31,746 bases of DNA from an uncultured Eubacteriales bacterium (GCA_900545135.1 UQXL01000028.1:1-31746); one strand, 5' to 3'; shown: positions 1 to 8,788, counted from the first letter of the stretch. Translations and numbers: made by a program. The notes: generated by a model from the sequence alone, not told the origin.

Positions 1-262
1 AACATTTTAAGAAATAACCGCGTCATTTTAGAGGTATTAGTGTGTCGAATCATGTCGATGTTGTACATTTTCAAGATCTACAGCGATTTTGCCAACACAA
101 ATTCAGTAAAAATGTTGGCAAAATTTCAGACATCACGAAATATGACAACAACCGCTCGACTTCATGGCCAATTCGACAAACTTCGACACACCCAAAGACA
201 ACGGATGTTGTCAAGTACCGGTTAGAACCAAAAATTGTACAACATTTTCCATAATATTACAA
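1..262 (+). repeat. Family A intergenic repeat, copy 1 (cut by window start)
   Basis: This matches copies at 9065-9361 and 21049-21343 over nearly its whole length; its first bases correspond to about position 9101 of copy 2, so the left end lies outside the window. It has nested inverted pairs: ATGTTGTACAT (58-68) with TTGTACAACAT (235-245), TTTTGCCAACA (87-97) with TGTTGGCAAAA (113-123), GACAACA (144-150) with TGTTGTC (206-212), and GTGTCGAA near 42-49 with TTCGACAC at 184-191. It ends in a conserved ATAATATTACA. Short open frames crossing it are not conserved as protein between copies, so I call it non-coding. Confidence 0.85.
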
Positions 263-378
263 AATGTACGGATACCGCCTGGCTTACTGATGCTGTCATA
301 CCATGCGCGCCTAAAACTCCCGGCGCTCACATCAAAACACTGTGCCGCGCTCACGCCAAAGCCACCATCCGCCCGCAC

Positions 379-453
379 TTGTAAGCCGCGGTACCCTCAG
401 CAAATTGTAAGCCGCGGTACCCTCAGCAAATTGCAAGCCGCGGCGCGCCTCAG
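379..453. repeat. Minisatellite, 26-bp unit, 2.8 copies
   Basis: Two identical 26-bp units (379-404, 405-430) are followed by a diverged partial third. Each begins TTGTAAGCCGCGG and ends CCTCAGCAAA. Confidence 0.85.
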
Positions 454-497
454 TTCAAAAGTTGCCACCCGCAGCAAATAGCAACCGCGGCGCATTT

Positions 498-599
498 AGG
501 TCATTGTGCCGAACCATACAGCAAATCGGTACTCCAGAGGGCGCAATCAGGTCCTTGCGTCGAACCATACAGCAAATCGGCACTCCAGAGCGCACAATG
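498..599. repeat. Minisatellite, 51-bp unit, 2 copies
   Basis: The shared core CGAACCATACAGCAAATCGG occurs at 510 and 561, a 51-bp period; flanking bases are also mostly shared. The unit differs from the arrays on either side. Confidence 0.8.
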
Positions 600-690
600 A
601 GCCCAAAGCTCCGCGGCAAGTCCGCAAGCTGCGCCTCAGCATCGCACATCGCGCTAAAATGCCCCGCCAGCTCCAACTCAAAGGGCATTA

Positions 691-744
691 GCCACCGCAC
701 ACCTAGACCAAAAGCCACCGCACACCTAGACCAAAAGCCACAGC
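691..744. repeat. Minisatellite, 23-bp unit, 2.3 copies
   Basis: Two identical 23-bp units (691-713, 714-736) starting GCCACCGCACACC, then a partial third. Confidence 0.85.
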
Positions 745-827
745 AAATACTCCCCCAAAACACCACCTTATTCGCCGCATCGACATCTGAACAACCATAC
801 AAAAAACCATAACCGAAAGGCAAAGCG

Positions 828-2228
828 ATGTTACTTAGAGAAATAGCAGAAAGAATACTAAACTTGTACAACTACTATACAGGAGCTGTGATAACCGACA
901 AGGACGGCAACATAGTCTATTATTACGGAGGCATGAAAGAAGTCAATTCCCTCGAAGTCGACGAGGTCATAGGCCGCAACGTTCTCGAAGTATATCCGAG
1001 CGTGAAAAAAGAAGAAAGCAGCATATACAGTGTGCTCAAGACGGGGGTTCCCCTTTATGACGTCAGCCAGAGGATAGTAAACAGCAAGGGAGAAGTTTTC
1101 GACTCAGTCAACTCCACATTTCCCATAAAAGACGGAGACGAAATAGTCGGCGCGGTCGAGATATATTATTATGATGATTATGACGAGATACAATATGAAA
1201 TAGACGCCGATATGCTCAAAGGCAGTCTGTTCAATCTGTATTCGGCGGAGGACATAATATCGGAATCCAAGATCATGGACGACTTCAAATCCAAGATAGG
1301 CAGAATATCTATGACAGACTCTACGGTTTTGATATACGGCGAAACTGGAACCGGCAAGGAACTGGTTGCCCAGGCCATTCATTCAAGCAGCGCCCGGCGC
1401 GACAAAAACTTTATCGCCCAGAACTGCGCAGCCATTCCGCAGAATCTGCTGGAAAGCATCCTCTTCGGCACTGTCAAGGGCAGCTACACCGATGCCAAGG
1501 ACAAGCCGGGACTCCTAGAAGTGGCGGACGGCGGGACTTTGTTTTTAGACGAGATACACTCCATGGACTGGAACGTGCAGGCCAAGCTGCTGAAAGCCAT
1601 CGAAGAAAAGAAGTTCTACAGAGTGGGCGGCACGGAGAGTATTCCCGTAGATATAAGGGTTATAACCGCCGTCAATATAGACCCTGCAGAATGTGTCGCC
1701 CAGGGAAAACTGAGAGAAGATTTATATTACAGGCTGAACGTCATAAGGCTGAACATACCGCCGCTGAGGGACAGAAAAGAAGATATAAAAAGTTTGACGG
1801 AACATTTTATAGATATGTACAACAAAAAAATGAAACGCGAGATAAAAGGTGTTTCCGACGAAGTCATGGAATTCTTCCAGTCATACGACTGGTGGGGAAA
1901 TATAAGGGAACTGAAGAATGTGATAGAATGTGCCTTTAATTTCGCACAGGGCGACGTCATACAGCTGGAAGACATAGACTGCTATGAAGAAGAGATAGAA
2001 GGAACGAGAGCTGCGGACAGATTCGTCAAAGGGCGGAAAATCGATTTGAAAAAAGTGCTCAAGGAGTATGAAAAGGATATCATAGAAAACGCCCTGAGAG
2101 AAAGCAGAAATTACACTGAAGCTGCCGAGAGATTGGGAATTTCAAAACAGGCGCTTAACAACAAGATGAACGATATGGGTATATTGAGAGAAATGGTGAA
2201 AACTGATGACTCTGAAAGAACGCTTTAA
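828..2228 (+). CDS. Sigma-54-dependent transcriptional activator (paralogue 1)
   Basis: A 466-residue bacterial enhancer-binding protein. Residues 1-115 look like a PAS-type sensory domain. The AAA+ domain follows, with Walker A GETGTGKE (171-178), Walker B GGTLFLDE (235-242) and WWGNIREL (355-362). A Fis-type helix-turn-helix sits at about 428-451. The loop that contacts sigma-54, normally GAFTGA, reads GSYTDA (218-223): the second glycine is Asp, which may weaken coupling to the polymerase. The start follows AAAGG (816-820) by 7 nt. The end overlaps the next gene, a clear paralogue, by 23 bp, so the two are probably co-transcribed and may form mixed oligomers. Family assignment is firm; the ligand is unknown. 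Its likely target is the sigma-54 promoter at 3795. Confidence 0.95.
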   Translation: MLLREIAERILNLYNYYTGAVITDKDGNIVYYYGGMKEVNSLEVDEVIGRNVLEVYPSVKKEESSIYSVLKTGVPLYDVSQRIVNSKGEVFDSVNSTFPIKDGDEIVGAVEIYYYDDYDEIQYEIDADMLKGSLFNLYSAEDIISESKIMDDFKSKIGRISMTDSTVLIYGETGTGKELVAQAIHSSSARRDKNFIAQNCAAIPQNLLESILFGTVKGSYTDAKDKPGLLEVADGGTLFLDEIHSMDWNVQAKLLKAIEEKKFYRVGGTESIPVDIRVITAVNIDPAECVAQGKLREDLYYRLNVIRLNIPPLRDRKEDIKSLTEHFIDMYNKKMKREIKGVSDEVMEFFQSYDWWGNIRELKNVIECAFNFAQGDVIQLEDIDCYEEEIEGTRAADRFVKGRKIDLKKVLKEYEKDIIENALRESRNYTEAAERLGISKQALNNKMNDMGILREMVKTDDSERTL

Positions 2229-3624
2229 CGAGATACTGAACATATACAACTACTATAACATGGCGATAATAGTCAATGACAAAGGGACTGTTGAATATTT
2301 TTACAACAACAGGCCTGACATCAACTCTATCACGGAGAAAGAAATTCTGGGACATAATGTGCTGGAATCCTGTCTCAACGTCACGGAAGAGACCAGTACT
2401 CTCTATTACGCCATAAGAACCGGAAAACCAGTGAAAAACGTATACTACAAGCTCGAGACCAGTAAGGGCGATACCGTGTACAGCTACGGAAATACAATCC
2501 CCATAAAGGACGGGGACAAAGTACTGGGGGCCGTGGAAATTGCAAAATATATCGAGGCAGGAGATAATTTTGCCAGCGGAGATATCTTTATCGAAAGCTT
2601 TAAAACAGAAAAGGACAGGCTTTACAGCATAGAAGATATCAAGGGCTCATCGAAAGAAATAGAAAGGCTCAAATTTAAGATACAGCGCGTTGCAGACACT
2701 GATTCAACCGTATTGATTTACGGAGAAACGGGAACAGGTAAGGAACTGGCAGCGGAATCCATTCATTCCGCAGGAAAACGAAAGAATAAAAAATTTGTTT
2801 CACAAAACTGCGCCGCCATTCCGCCGATGCTGCTTGAGAGCATCCTCTTCGGAACAGAGAAAGGCAGTTTTACCGGAGCGGAAAACAGGCGCGGAATCAT
2901 AGAAAGCGCTCAAGGAGGAACTCTGTTCCTCGATGAAATCAATACCATGGACGTGGATACCCAGTCGAAAATACTGAAAGCGATAGAAGAAAAGAAGATA
3001 ATGAGAGTAGGCGGCACTGAAAGCATACCGGTAGATGTCAGAGTAATTGCCGCCGTCAACGTGAACCCAAAGGAATGTGTCAGGCAGGGAACTCTGAGAG
3101 AAGACCTGTATTACAGGCTAAGGGTAGTAGAACTCAGGCTTCCTCCCCTCAAGGAGCGCAAAGAAGACATTCCTGAGCTTACGGAGTATTTCATAAAATA
3201 TTTCAATGCTAGGTTCAGCAAATATATCGCAGGCCTGTCGTCGGACCTAAAGGAAGAATTTATGAATTATGACTGGCCGGGTAACGTGAGGGAACTTAAG
3301 AACGCCATAGAACGAGGTTTTAACATAGCCGTCACTCCTATAATAGAAAGCCGCGACGTGGAACTCGCAGGCAGGCTGGAAAAAAGACACGGCAACAGCC
3401 CTTTTTTCGGCGAAAAGCGGCTCTTACCTGATGGACAGTTCTTTTTCCCTGATGGGGAAAAGAGCCTCAAGGAGATGGTGGCTGACAAGGAGAGGGAGAT
3501 AATAGAAAAGGTATACTCGCAGTCGAAAAACGTCACAGAAGCAGCGGCTGCTCTGAACGTATCAAGGCAGGGGCTGAGCAAGAAGCTGGCTGAATACGGC
3601 ATCACAGAGAAAAAACAGCAATAG
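2206..3624 (+). CDS. Sigma-54-dependent transcriptional activator (paralogue 2)
   Basis: A 472-residue paralogue of the preceding gene with the same order: PAS-like sensor (about 1-115), AAA+ with Walker A GETGTGKE (173-180), GSFTGA loop (220-225, close to consensus), Walker B GGTLFLDE (237-244), WPGNVREL (357-364), and a Fis-type HTH (about 441-465). A linker of about 35 residues before the HTH, with PDG repeated twice (408-417), is absent from paralogue 1. The start overlaps the upstream gene and has only a weak GGTGA site (2195-2199), which suggests translational coupling. With its near-consensus sigma-54 loop this is the better candidate for the working activator of the downstream amidohydrolase/permease cassette. 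The sensor ligand cannot be read from sequence. Confidence 0.95.
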   Translation: MTLKERFNEILNIYNYYNMAIIVNDKGTVEYFYNNRPDINSITEKEILGHNVLESCLNVTEETSTLYYAIRTGKPVKNVYYKLETSKGDTVYSYGNTIPIKDGDKVLGAVEIAKYIEAGDNFASGDIFIESFKTEKDRLYSIEDIKGSSKEIERLKFKIQRVADTDSTVLIYGETGTGKELAAESIHSAGKRKNKKFVSQNCAAIPPMLLESILFGTEKGSFTGAENRRGIIESAQGGTLFLDEINTMDVDTQSKILKAIEEKKIMRVGGTESIPVDVRVIAAVNVNPKECVRQGTLREDLYYRLRVVELRLPPLKERKEDIPELTEYFIKYFNARFSKYIAGLSSDLKEEFMNYDWPGNVRELKNAIERGFNIAVTPIIESRDVELAGRLEKRHGNSPFFGEKRLLPDGQFFFPDGEKSLKEMVADKEREIIEKVYSQSKNVTEAAAALNVSRQGLSKKLAEYGITEKKQQ

Positions 3625-3658
3625 ACCGGCCAGCCGCCGGCCCGCAAAGTAAACCAAT

Positions 3659-3704
3659 CAAAATGCTATTTTTATTTACGAAAGTAAAAAGAAATGGCAT
3701 TTTT
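3659..3704 (+). terminator. Probable terminator hairpin after the activator pair
   Basis: An imperfect 19-bp inverted repeat, AAATGCTATTTTTATTTAC (3661-3679) against GTAAAAAGAAATGGCATTT, is closed by a GAAA loop and followed by T-rich sequence. It lies about 35 bp after the stop codon. The stem is AT-rich, so strength is uncertain. Confidence 0.6.
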
Positions 3705-3745
3705 CTTTTGCGTCGAGGAAAGAGGAAATACGAGCAAGCCGAAAG

Positions 3746-3765
3746 ATTGTTGACTTTTAAACAAT
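3746..3765. promoter_or_regulatory. Candidate activator-binding dyad
   Basis: ATTGTT (3746-3751) and AACAAT (3760-3765) form a dyad with an 8-bp spacer, about 30 bp upstream of the -24 element; a further TTAACAA follows at about 3770. It could be an enhancer for the neighbouring activators, but it is nearer the promoter than is usual and only one such site is evident. Confidence 0.3.
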
Positions 3766-3794
3766 ATCTTAACAACCTCAGTCCGCCGGCGTTT

Positions 3795-3810
3795 TGGCAC
3801 AAAAATTGCT
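3795..3810 (+). promoter_or_regulatory. Sigma-54 (-24/-12) promoter
   Basis: TGGCAC (3795-3800), five bases, then TTGCT (3806-3810) matches the sigma-54 consensus TGGCAC-N5-TTGCW exactly, with the required 10 bp between the GG and GC pairs. Transcription would begin near 3820, giving a leader of about 40 nt before the ribosome binding site at 3851. It lies directly between the two activator genes and the amidohydrolase/permease cassette, so cassette control by those activators is the simplest reading. Confidence 0.88.
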
Positions 3811-3861
3811 TTTTATATTTGTGCAATTATGAAAAGGCATTTTAAGAAAAGGAGGAGGAAA

Positions 3862-5484
3862 ATGAAATCGGTTTTAACCAACGGACGCTGTTATACTCTT
3901 GACAGCCAGAATACCGTAGCAGAAGCGGTATTGATGGAAGACGGCAAGATCAAAGCAGTTGGAACAAGCGATGAAATCCTGAAGATGGCAGGCGGCGATG
4001 CCGAGATTATCGACGCAGAAGGAAAAACTGTCCTTCCCGGATTCTATGACAGCCATTTGCATTTGCTCAGCTATGGCTACAGTCTGACCATGGCATACCT
4101 CGATGATTGCAGGAGCATAGAGGATGTCGTGCAGACACTGAAGAAGTACATAGAAGACAATAATATTCCTCCGGGAACATGGGTCGAGGGAAGAGGCTGG
4201 AATGAAACCGACTATCCGGAAAAAAGAGTTCCAAACCGTCACGATCTGGACAGAGTTTCCACGGAACACATGATTTCCATAGGAAGGTCATGCAGCTTCA
4301 TGTGCATCACCAACACCAAGGCTTTGGAAGAGTTGGGCTTCATGGAAAAGCTGCCTGAAATAGAGGCCGGCACCATAGAAGTAGATGAAAAGGGCGTCCC
4401 TACAGGCGTTTTCAGATCAGAAGCCAAGGAAGAGGTGTACTCAAGGCTTCCTAAGCTTGGCGTGGAAAAGATCAAAAAAGCCATCGTCATGGCCTGCGAA
4501 AAGTATAAAACCGCCGGCATAACCACAGCGGAAACAGACGACTTTGAGCTGACCAGAGCAGGCGACTTCCACGACATACTGCAGGCCTACAAGGAGCTGG
4601 ACGAAGCCGGAGAGCTTCCTATAAGGATCAACCTCATGCTTTATCTGCCTGAGGACAGCCAGCAGCAGGAATTCTACAAGTACGGTTATAAGACCGGCGA
4701 CGGCTCAGACTTTTTCCGCATAGGTAAGTTTAAGCTTTTGACGGACGGGCCTCTCGGAATCAGAGGCGCGGCCATGCTGGAGCCTTACTCAGACGACCCG
4801 TCAACTCTGGGAGAAAACTACTTTCCGCAAGAGGCGCTGAGCCGAAAAGTTAAAGATGCTTATGACCACGGTCTTGTCACCGTATGTGATGGAATGGGTG
4901 ACAGAGGCATTTACATGGCTCTGAAAGCATATGAGCCTATCGTCAAAGCTCATCCGGACGAAGACCTGAGATTCGGCATCGATCATTCACAGATTACTAC
5001 AGAGGGAATCATCGAGGAATATGCAAGGCTCCACGTGACAGCAGGCTGCGAGCTGGTATTCGTCAAATCAGACATCGAGATCGCAGAAGACAGGGTCGGA
5101 AAGCACAGAGCTTCCCTTTCATATAACTGGAAGAGATTCTTCGATAACGGATGTGTAGTCGCAGCCGGTTCAGACAGTCCTGTTGAAGATTTCAGCCCGC
5201 TGCTGGGAATAGAAGGCGCAGTCAACAGAAGAGACTGGAACGATCAGCCAAAGGAAGGCTGGTTCCCTGACCAGTGTCTGACCGTGGAACAGGCAGTAAG
5301 CGCATTCACCACAGGAGCGGCTTACGCCAACTATGAGGAAGACCTCAAGGGAACTATTGAGGCAGGAAAATTCGCCGACTTGATAGTATTGTCCGACGAT
5401 ATCTTCACAATAGACAAAGACAAGCTTGCAGACATAACCGTAGATAAGACGATTATCGGCGGAAAAACAGTGTTTTCAAGATAA
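3862..5484 (+). CDS. YtcJ-type metal-dependent amidohydrolase (1), altered metal site
   Basis: A 540-residue member of the Amidohydro_3/YtcJ group, enzymes that hydrolyse N-acyl or N-formyl type amide bonds through a metal centre in a TIM barrel. Visible features are HLH (65-67), KLLTDGPLG with Lys291 and Asp295, DHSQ with His375, and GSDSP with Asp438. In the usual H-x-x-G-D segment the histidine is Asp343 (DGMGD); the second amidohydrolase of the cassette keeps His there. The start is ATG 3862, behind GGAGGAGG (3851-3858). The in-frame ATG at 3829 would put a Lys/Arg-rich run in front, lacks such a site, and lies only about 9 nt after the predicted transcription start. No signal peptide, so cytoplasmic. 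Substrate unknown; the permease neighbour suggests an acylated amino acid or small amide. Confidence 0.92.
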   Translation: MKSVLTNGRCYTLDSQNTVAEAVLMEDGKIKAVGTSDEILKMAGGDAEIIDAEGKTVLPGFYDSHLHLLSYGYSLTMAYLDDCRSIEDVVQTLKKYIEDNNIPPGTWVEGRGWNETDYPEKRVPNRHDLDRVSTEHMISIGRSCSFMCITNTKALEELGFMEKLPEIEAGTIEVDEKGVPTGVFRSEAKEEVYSRLPKLGVEKIKKAIVMACEKYKTAGITTAETDDFELTRAGDFHDILQAYKELDEAGELPIRINLMLYLPEDSQQQEFYKYGYKTGDGSDFFRIGKFKLLTDGPLGIRGAAMLEPYSDDPSTLGENYFPQEALSRKVKDAYDHGLVTVCDGMGDRGIYMALKAYEPIVKAHPDEDLRFGIDHSQITTEGIIEEYARLHVTAGCELVFVKSDIEIAEDRVGKHRASLSYNWKRFFDNGCVVAAGSDSPVEDFSPLLGIEGAVNRRDWNDQPKEGWFPDQCLTVEQAVSAFTTGAAYANYEEDLKGTIEAGKFADLIVLSDDIFTIDKDKLADITVDKTIIGGKTVFSR

Positions 5485-5551
5485 AAGGCTAAGATAGCTT
5501 ACTAATTAAAGACTAATAAGAAGAGACATTTTTTAAAGGAGAAACGTTAAA

Positions 5552-6958
5552 ATGGCAAAAGAAAGAAAATCTCAGTTTAACATTGAAGAACTGACGGCTC
5601 CTAATCATGGTATGAAGAGAGACATGGGCTTTTTCAGAGCCGTAGGTCTCATGGCTGGCCTGATGATCGGTTCAGGTATCTTCTATGTAGGAGCATTCGT
5701 ACTCGATTACGTAAATTTATCCACCGGAATGGCCCTTTTGGCCTGGCTTTTAGCAGGAATCATGTCGCTCTGCGCAGGTCTTTGCTACGCTGAAATGGGA
5801 ACGGCAATGCCTAGATCAGGCGGTTCCTATGTTTACGTCACTGAATCATTCGGACCCATGGTAGGTTTTACCATGGGATGGACAGACTTCTGGATCACCC
5901 AGACAGGTTCCATCGCCGCTTTAGCCCTCGGATTCTCCCAGTACCTGGGTTCACTTTTCGGCGGCTTCAGTTCCCTGACAACTTCTCTGGTAGCAGTTGC
6001 CACCATAATAGTTCTTTCCATCATCAACATGATCGGTGTAAAAGAGGGGAGTACGCTTTCAACAGTATTGCTCGTAGTTAAAATAGTAGTTATAGCGGTC
6101 GTTATCATTTCCTGCTTCACCTTTGACGGCGGAATGGGATCAGAGATCATCATGAACTTTGAAGGATCCATCGGCGACTTCGTAGGCGCTATCTCCATGG
6201 GCGTTATAGCAGCTCTCTGGGCCTTCGACGGCTGGACCTCGATATGCATGGTTGCAGAAGAAGTTAAGGACCCTCAGAAAAACATTCCAAGAGCTCTTAT
6301 CATCACTCTTGCAGGCCTTACACTCGTTTACCTGCTGTTCAACATCGGACTGATGAGAGTTCTTCCTGCTGAAGAAATAGCGGCAGCAGACAACGCAACA
6401 TTCGACGCTATGGAAAAGATCTTCGGAACAGGCGTAGCTTCCATACTGACAGTAGGAGTAGTTATCTGCATCTTAGGCTCCTGCAACAGCACAGTGCTTA
6501 CATATCCTAGAGAATACTACGCTATGGCCAGAGACAAGAGATGGCTGCCTGTATTCGGAAAGGTAGACAAGAAGAGCGGAACACCTAAGAATTCACAGAT
6601 AATCACCATGGCATATGCGTCTATCATATGCTTCTTCGCCGACTTCCAGTCGCTGATAGATATAGCCGTACTCGCTACATGGATATACTATTCGATGGGC
6701 GTTGCTTCCTGCATCGTGCTGAGAAGAAAATATCCTGAAATCGAAAGGCCATACAAAGTCTGGGGTTACCCTGTACTACCTATCATCGTAGTTATCTTCG
6801 GTATAATAATGCTGGCCGCCAACTTCATCACTGACCCAAGCACTGTCCTCGGACTGCTCATACCTCTTTCGGGTGTGCCTGCTTACTTCATATTCAAGGC
6901 TTACTACAACAAGCACCCGTTCCCTGAATTTGACGATGCAGTAAAGAGCGAAGAATAA
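5552..6958 (+). CDS. APC-superfamily amino acid permease
   Basis: A 468-residue multi-pass membrane protein with about 12 hydrophobic segments. The first transmembrane helix carries the family hallmark GSGIF (residues 37-41), and the second segment contains the AEMG-type turn. The layout resembles LAT/SteT-like amino acid transporters of Gram-positive bacteria, which run as exchangers or proton symporters; the exact substrate cannot be inferred. An AAAGGAGA site (5535-5542) precedes the ATG by 9 nt. It sits between two YtcJ-type amidohydrolases, 67 bp after the first and 42 bp before the second, with no terminator in either gap, so the three are probably one transcript from the sigma-54 promoter. 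It probably imports the amidohydrolase substrate or exchanges it for a product. Confidence 0.93.
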   Translation: MAKERKSQFNIEELTAPNHGMKRDMGFFRAVGLMAGLMIGSGIFYVGAFVLDYVNLSTGMALLAWLLAGIMSLCAGLCYAEMGTAMPRSGGSYVYVTESFGPMVGFTMGWTDFWITQTGSIAALALGFSQYLGSLFGGFSSLTTSLVAVATIIVLSIINMIGVKEGSTLSTVLLVVKIVVIAVVIISCFTFDGGMGSEIIMNFEGSIGDFVGAISMGVIAALWAFDGWTSICMVAEEVKDPQKNIPRALIITLAGLTLVYLLFNIGLMRVLPAEEIAAADNATFDAMEKIFGTGVASILTVGVVICILGSCNSTVLTYPREYYAMARDKRWLPVFGKVDKKSGTPKNSQIITMAYASIICFFADFQSLIDIAVLATWIYYSMGVASCIVLRRKYPEIERPYKVWGYPVLPIIVVIFGIIMLAANFITDPSTVLGLLIPLSGVPAYFIFKAYYNKHPFPEFDDAVKSEE

Positions 6959-7000
6959 TCTAGGGAAAATATTATTAGCGAAGTAGTTTAGGAGAAATGG

Positions 7001-8620
7001 ATGAAAACTATTTTGTATAACGGCAAGATCAGAGTGTCAGACGGCAGTTTTAAGGAAGCCGTGCTCATAGAAGACAAGCTGATCAAAAAAGTCGGATATA
7101 ACGATGAAATTCTCAAAGAACAAGACAAAACCACAGAATTGATAGACCTGGGGGGCAGATTAGCCCTCCCGGGTTTTAATGACAGTCACATGCACTTTCT
7201 GTACGTAGGATATAATTTTTCCAAAGTGGATTTAGGAAAAACGAAATCCATAGATGAAGCGATAGCTCTGTGCAGAGAATACATAGAAAAGAATGATATT
7301 GAAAAGGGTCGGTGGGTTCAGTGCTTCGGCTGGAATGACGACAACTGGACAGAAAAACGGCACCTTTGCAGATATGATTTGGATAAGATTTCAACAGAGC
7401 ACCCCATAATCGCTTCGAGAGTGTGCACTCACGTCATAGCTGTCAACTCCAAAGCTCTTGAGCTTCTCGGCCTCGAGAAAGGCGCTCCGCAGCCAGATAC
7501 AGGAGAATATCTTGTAGATGAAAACGGAGAGCCTACGGGGATTCTTTATGAAATGATGGGACAGCTGAACAACAGCATGCCTGAGCCTACGGTCGATGAA
7601 ATAAAGCAAATGCTCATGACAATGGGCCGAGCCGCTGCTGCCAAAGGCCTTACTTCCGTACAGTCCGACGATTTCGAGTGTATCCCGGGAAATAATTTCG
7701 TGAATATAATAAAAGCCTATCTGGAACTGACCGAGAAAGACGAGCTGCCGGTGCGTGTATATGAGCAGTGCCGCCTCGCTGATACAGCGGCCTATAAGAG
7801 ATTCAGAGAAGCCGGATATAAAACCGGCGACGGAAACGACGTTTTCCGCCTCGGACCTCTCAAAGCATTCTGCGACGGCTCACTGGGAGCTAGAACTGCG
7901 TGGCTGATGGAGGATTATTCCGACGATCCGGGAAACAGGGGCGTCCGCATATACGATGACCCTGCTGAAATTGAGGAACTTGTACAGACTGCCCACGACG
8001 ACGGAATGTCCGTAGCCATACACTGCATAGGCGACGCGGCAGCGGAGCAGGCAGTTTCCGCCATCGAAAAGGCAATGAAGAAAAACCCTGCGGTCAACAA
8101 CCGCCATGGAATAGTGCACGCTCAGATCCTCAATGAAGACCTCATTGACAGACTTAAAGCGTCAAACATAATAGCATATATTCAGCCTATTTTTCTTGAG
8201 TACGACCTCAAGATAGCCGAAAGCCGCGTGGGAAAGGAAAGGCTTGAAAACAGCTATCATTACAGGAAGCTGTACGACAAAGGCGTTAAAATACCTTTCG
8301 GAACTGATTCTCCTGTCGAAGATTTCAGCCCTTTAAAGAACCTGTACTGCGCAATGACTGGAAAAGACTTCGACGGCAAGCCCGAGGAGGGCTGGCACCC
8401 TGAAAAGATGCTCACTCTCCTGGAAGCGCTGGAATGTTACACCAGGCATTCAGCCTACGCTTCATTTGAAGAAGATAAAAAGGGAACAATCGCCCCCGGC
8501 TTCTTTGCTGACATCACGGTGCTCGACAGCGATATATTTGAAATACCTGCTGAGGAACTCAAGGACGTTTCCGTGTATATGACCATGATGGGCGGAAAGG
8601 TGCGGTTCAGAAAAGAATAA
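7001..8620 (+). CDS. YtcJ-type metal-dependent amidohydrolase (2)
   Basis: A 539-residue paralogue of the first amidohydrolase in this cassette, with the full set of family residues: HMH (63-65), PLKAFCDGSLG with Lys288 and Asp292, HCIGD with His341, VHAQ with His373, and GTDSP with Asp436. It should bind a metal and hydrolyse an amide or N-acyl substrate in the cytoplasm; the substrate is unknown. AGGAG (6990-6994) precedes the ATG by 6 nt. The gene is last in the amidohydrolase-permease-amidohydrolase series. A minisatellite begins about 20 bp after its stop, and a terminator follows at 8789-8844. Having one complete and one altered enzyme suggests either two linked substrates or division of labour between the paralogues. 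Confidence 0.93.
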   Translation: MKTILYNGKIRVSDGSFKEAVLIEDKLIKKVGYNDEILKEQDKTTELIDLGGRLALPGFNDSHMHFLYVGYNFSKVDLGKTKSIDEAIALCREYIEKNDIEKGRWVQCFGWNDDNWTEKRHLCRYDLDKISTEHPIIASRVCTHVIAVNSKALELLGLEKGAPQPDTGEYLVDENGEPTGILYEMMGQLNNSMPEPTVDEIKQMLMTMGRAAAAKGLTSVQSDDFECIPGNNFVNIIKAYLELTEKDELPVRVYEQCRLADTAAYKRFREAGYKTGDGNDVFRLGPLKAFCDGSLGARTAWLMEDYSDDPGNRGVRIYDDPAEIEELVQTAHDDGMSVAIHCIGDAAAEQAVSAIEKAMKKNPAVNNRHGIVHAQILNEDLIDRLKASNIIAYIQPIFLEYDLKIAESRVGKERLENSYHYRKLYDKGVKIPFGTDSPVEDFSPLKNLYCAMTGKDFDGKPEEGWHPEKMLTLLEALECYTRHSAYASFEEDKKGTIAPGFFADITVLDSDIFEIPAEELKDVSVYMTMMGGKVRFRKE

Positions 8621-8640
8621 GTGCGCCGATTGCCAGAACT

Positions 8641-8765
8641 GCGGCCTTGCGCGTGTTGGCGTTGCGGCCTGTGCGTTGGCGTTGCGGCCTTGCGCGTGTT
8701 GGTGCTGCGGCCTGTGCGTGTTGGCGTTGCGGCCTTGCGCGTGTTGGTGCTGCGGCCTGTGCGGC
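8641..8765. repeat. Minisatellite, about 20-23-bp unit, five to six copies
   Basis: Units beginning GCGGCC alternate between two forms (GCGGCCTTGCGCGTGTTGG and GCGGCCTGTGCG...). The array begins about 20 bp after the amidohydrolase stop. Open frames through it on both strands are repeat artefacts. Confidence 0.85.
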
Positions 8766-8788
8766 TGAAAAACATTTTAAATCATTTT

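Larger units (their letters stand above)
263..827. other. Gene-free GC-rich stretch with three minisatellites
   Basis: I see no supportable gene here. The stretch holds three short tandem arrays (379-453, 498-599 and 691-744) with different unit lengths, and ends with an AAAGG ribosome binding site (816-820) for the following regulator. Open frames on both strands across it are by-products of the repeats. The text is richer in GC and in CCGC words than the neighbouring coding DNA. No clear promoter for the downstream regulator pair was seen. Confidence 0.6.

Noticed and set aside
40..254. Short frames inside family A copy 1 (and 21136-21336 in copy 3)
   Set aside because: Frames are interrupted or changed in the other copies while the inverted pairs are kept, so selection is on structure, not protein.
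379..744. Possible CRISPR array
   Set aside because: Units are head-to-tail with no unique spacers, differ in length from array to array, and no cas genes are present.
455..871. 138-codon minus-strand frame and plus-strand frames over the same minisatellites
   Set aside because: Open only because the repeat units lack stops; low-complexity content, no ribosome binding site, and it runs into the activator gene.
3829..3861. Longer start for amidohydrolase 1
   Set aside because: The strong GGAGGAGG site is downstream of this ATG, and the predicted sigma-54 transcription start leaves almost no leader.
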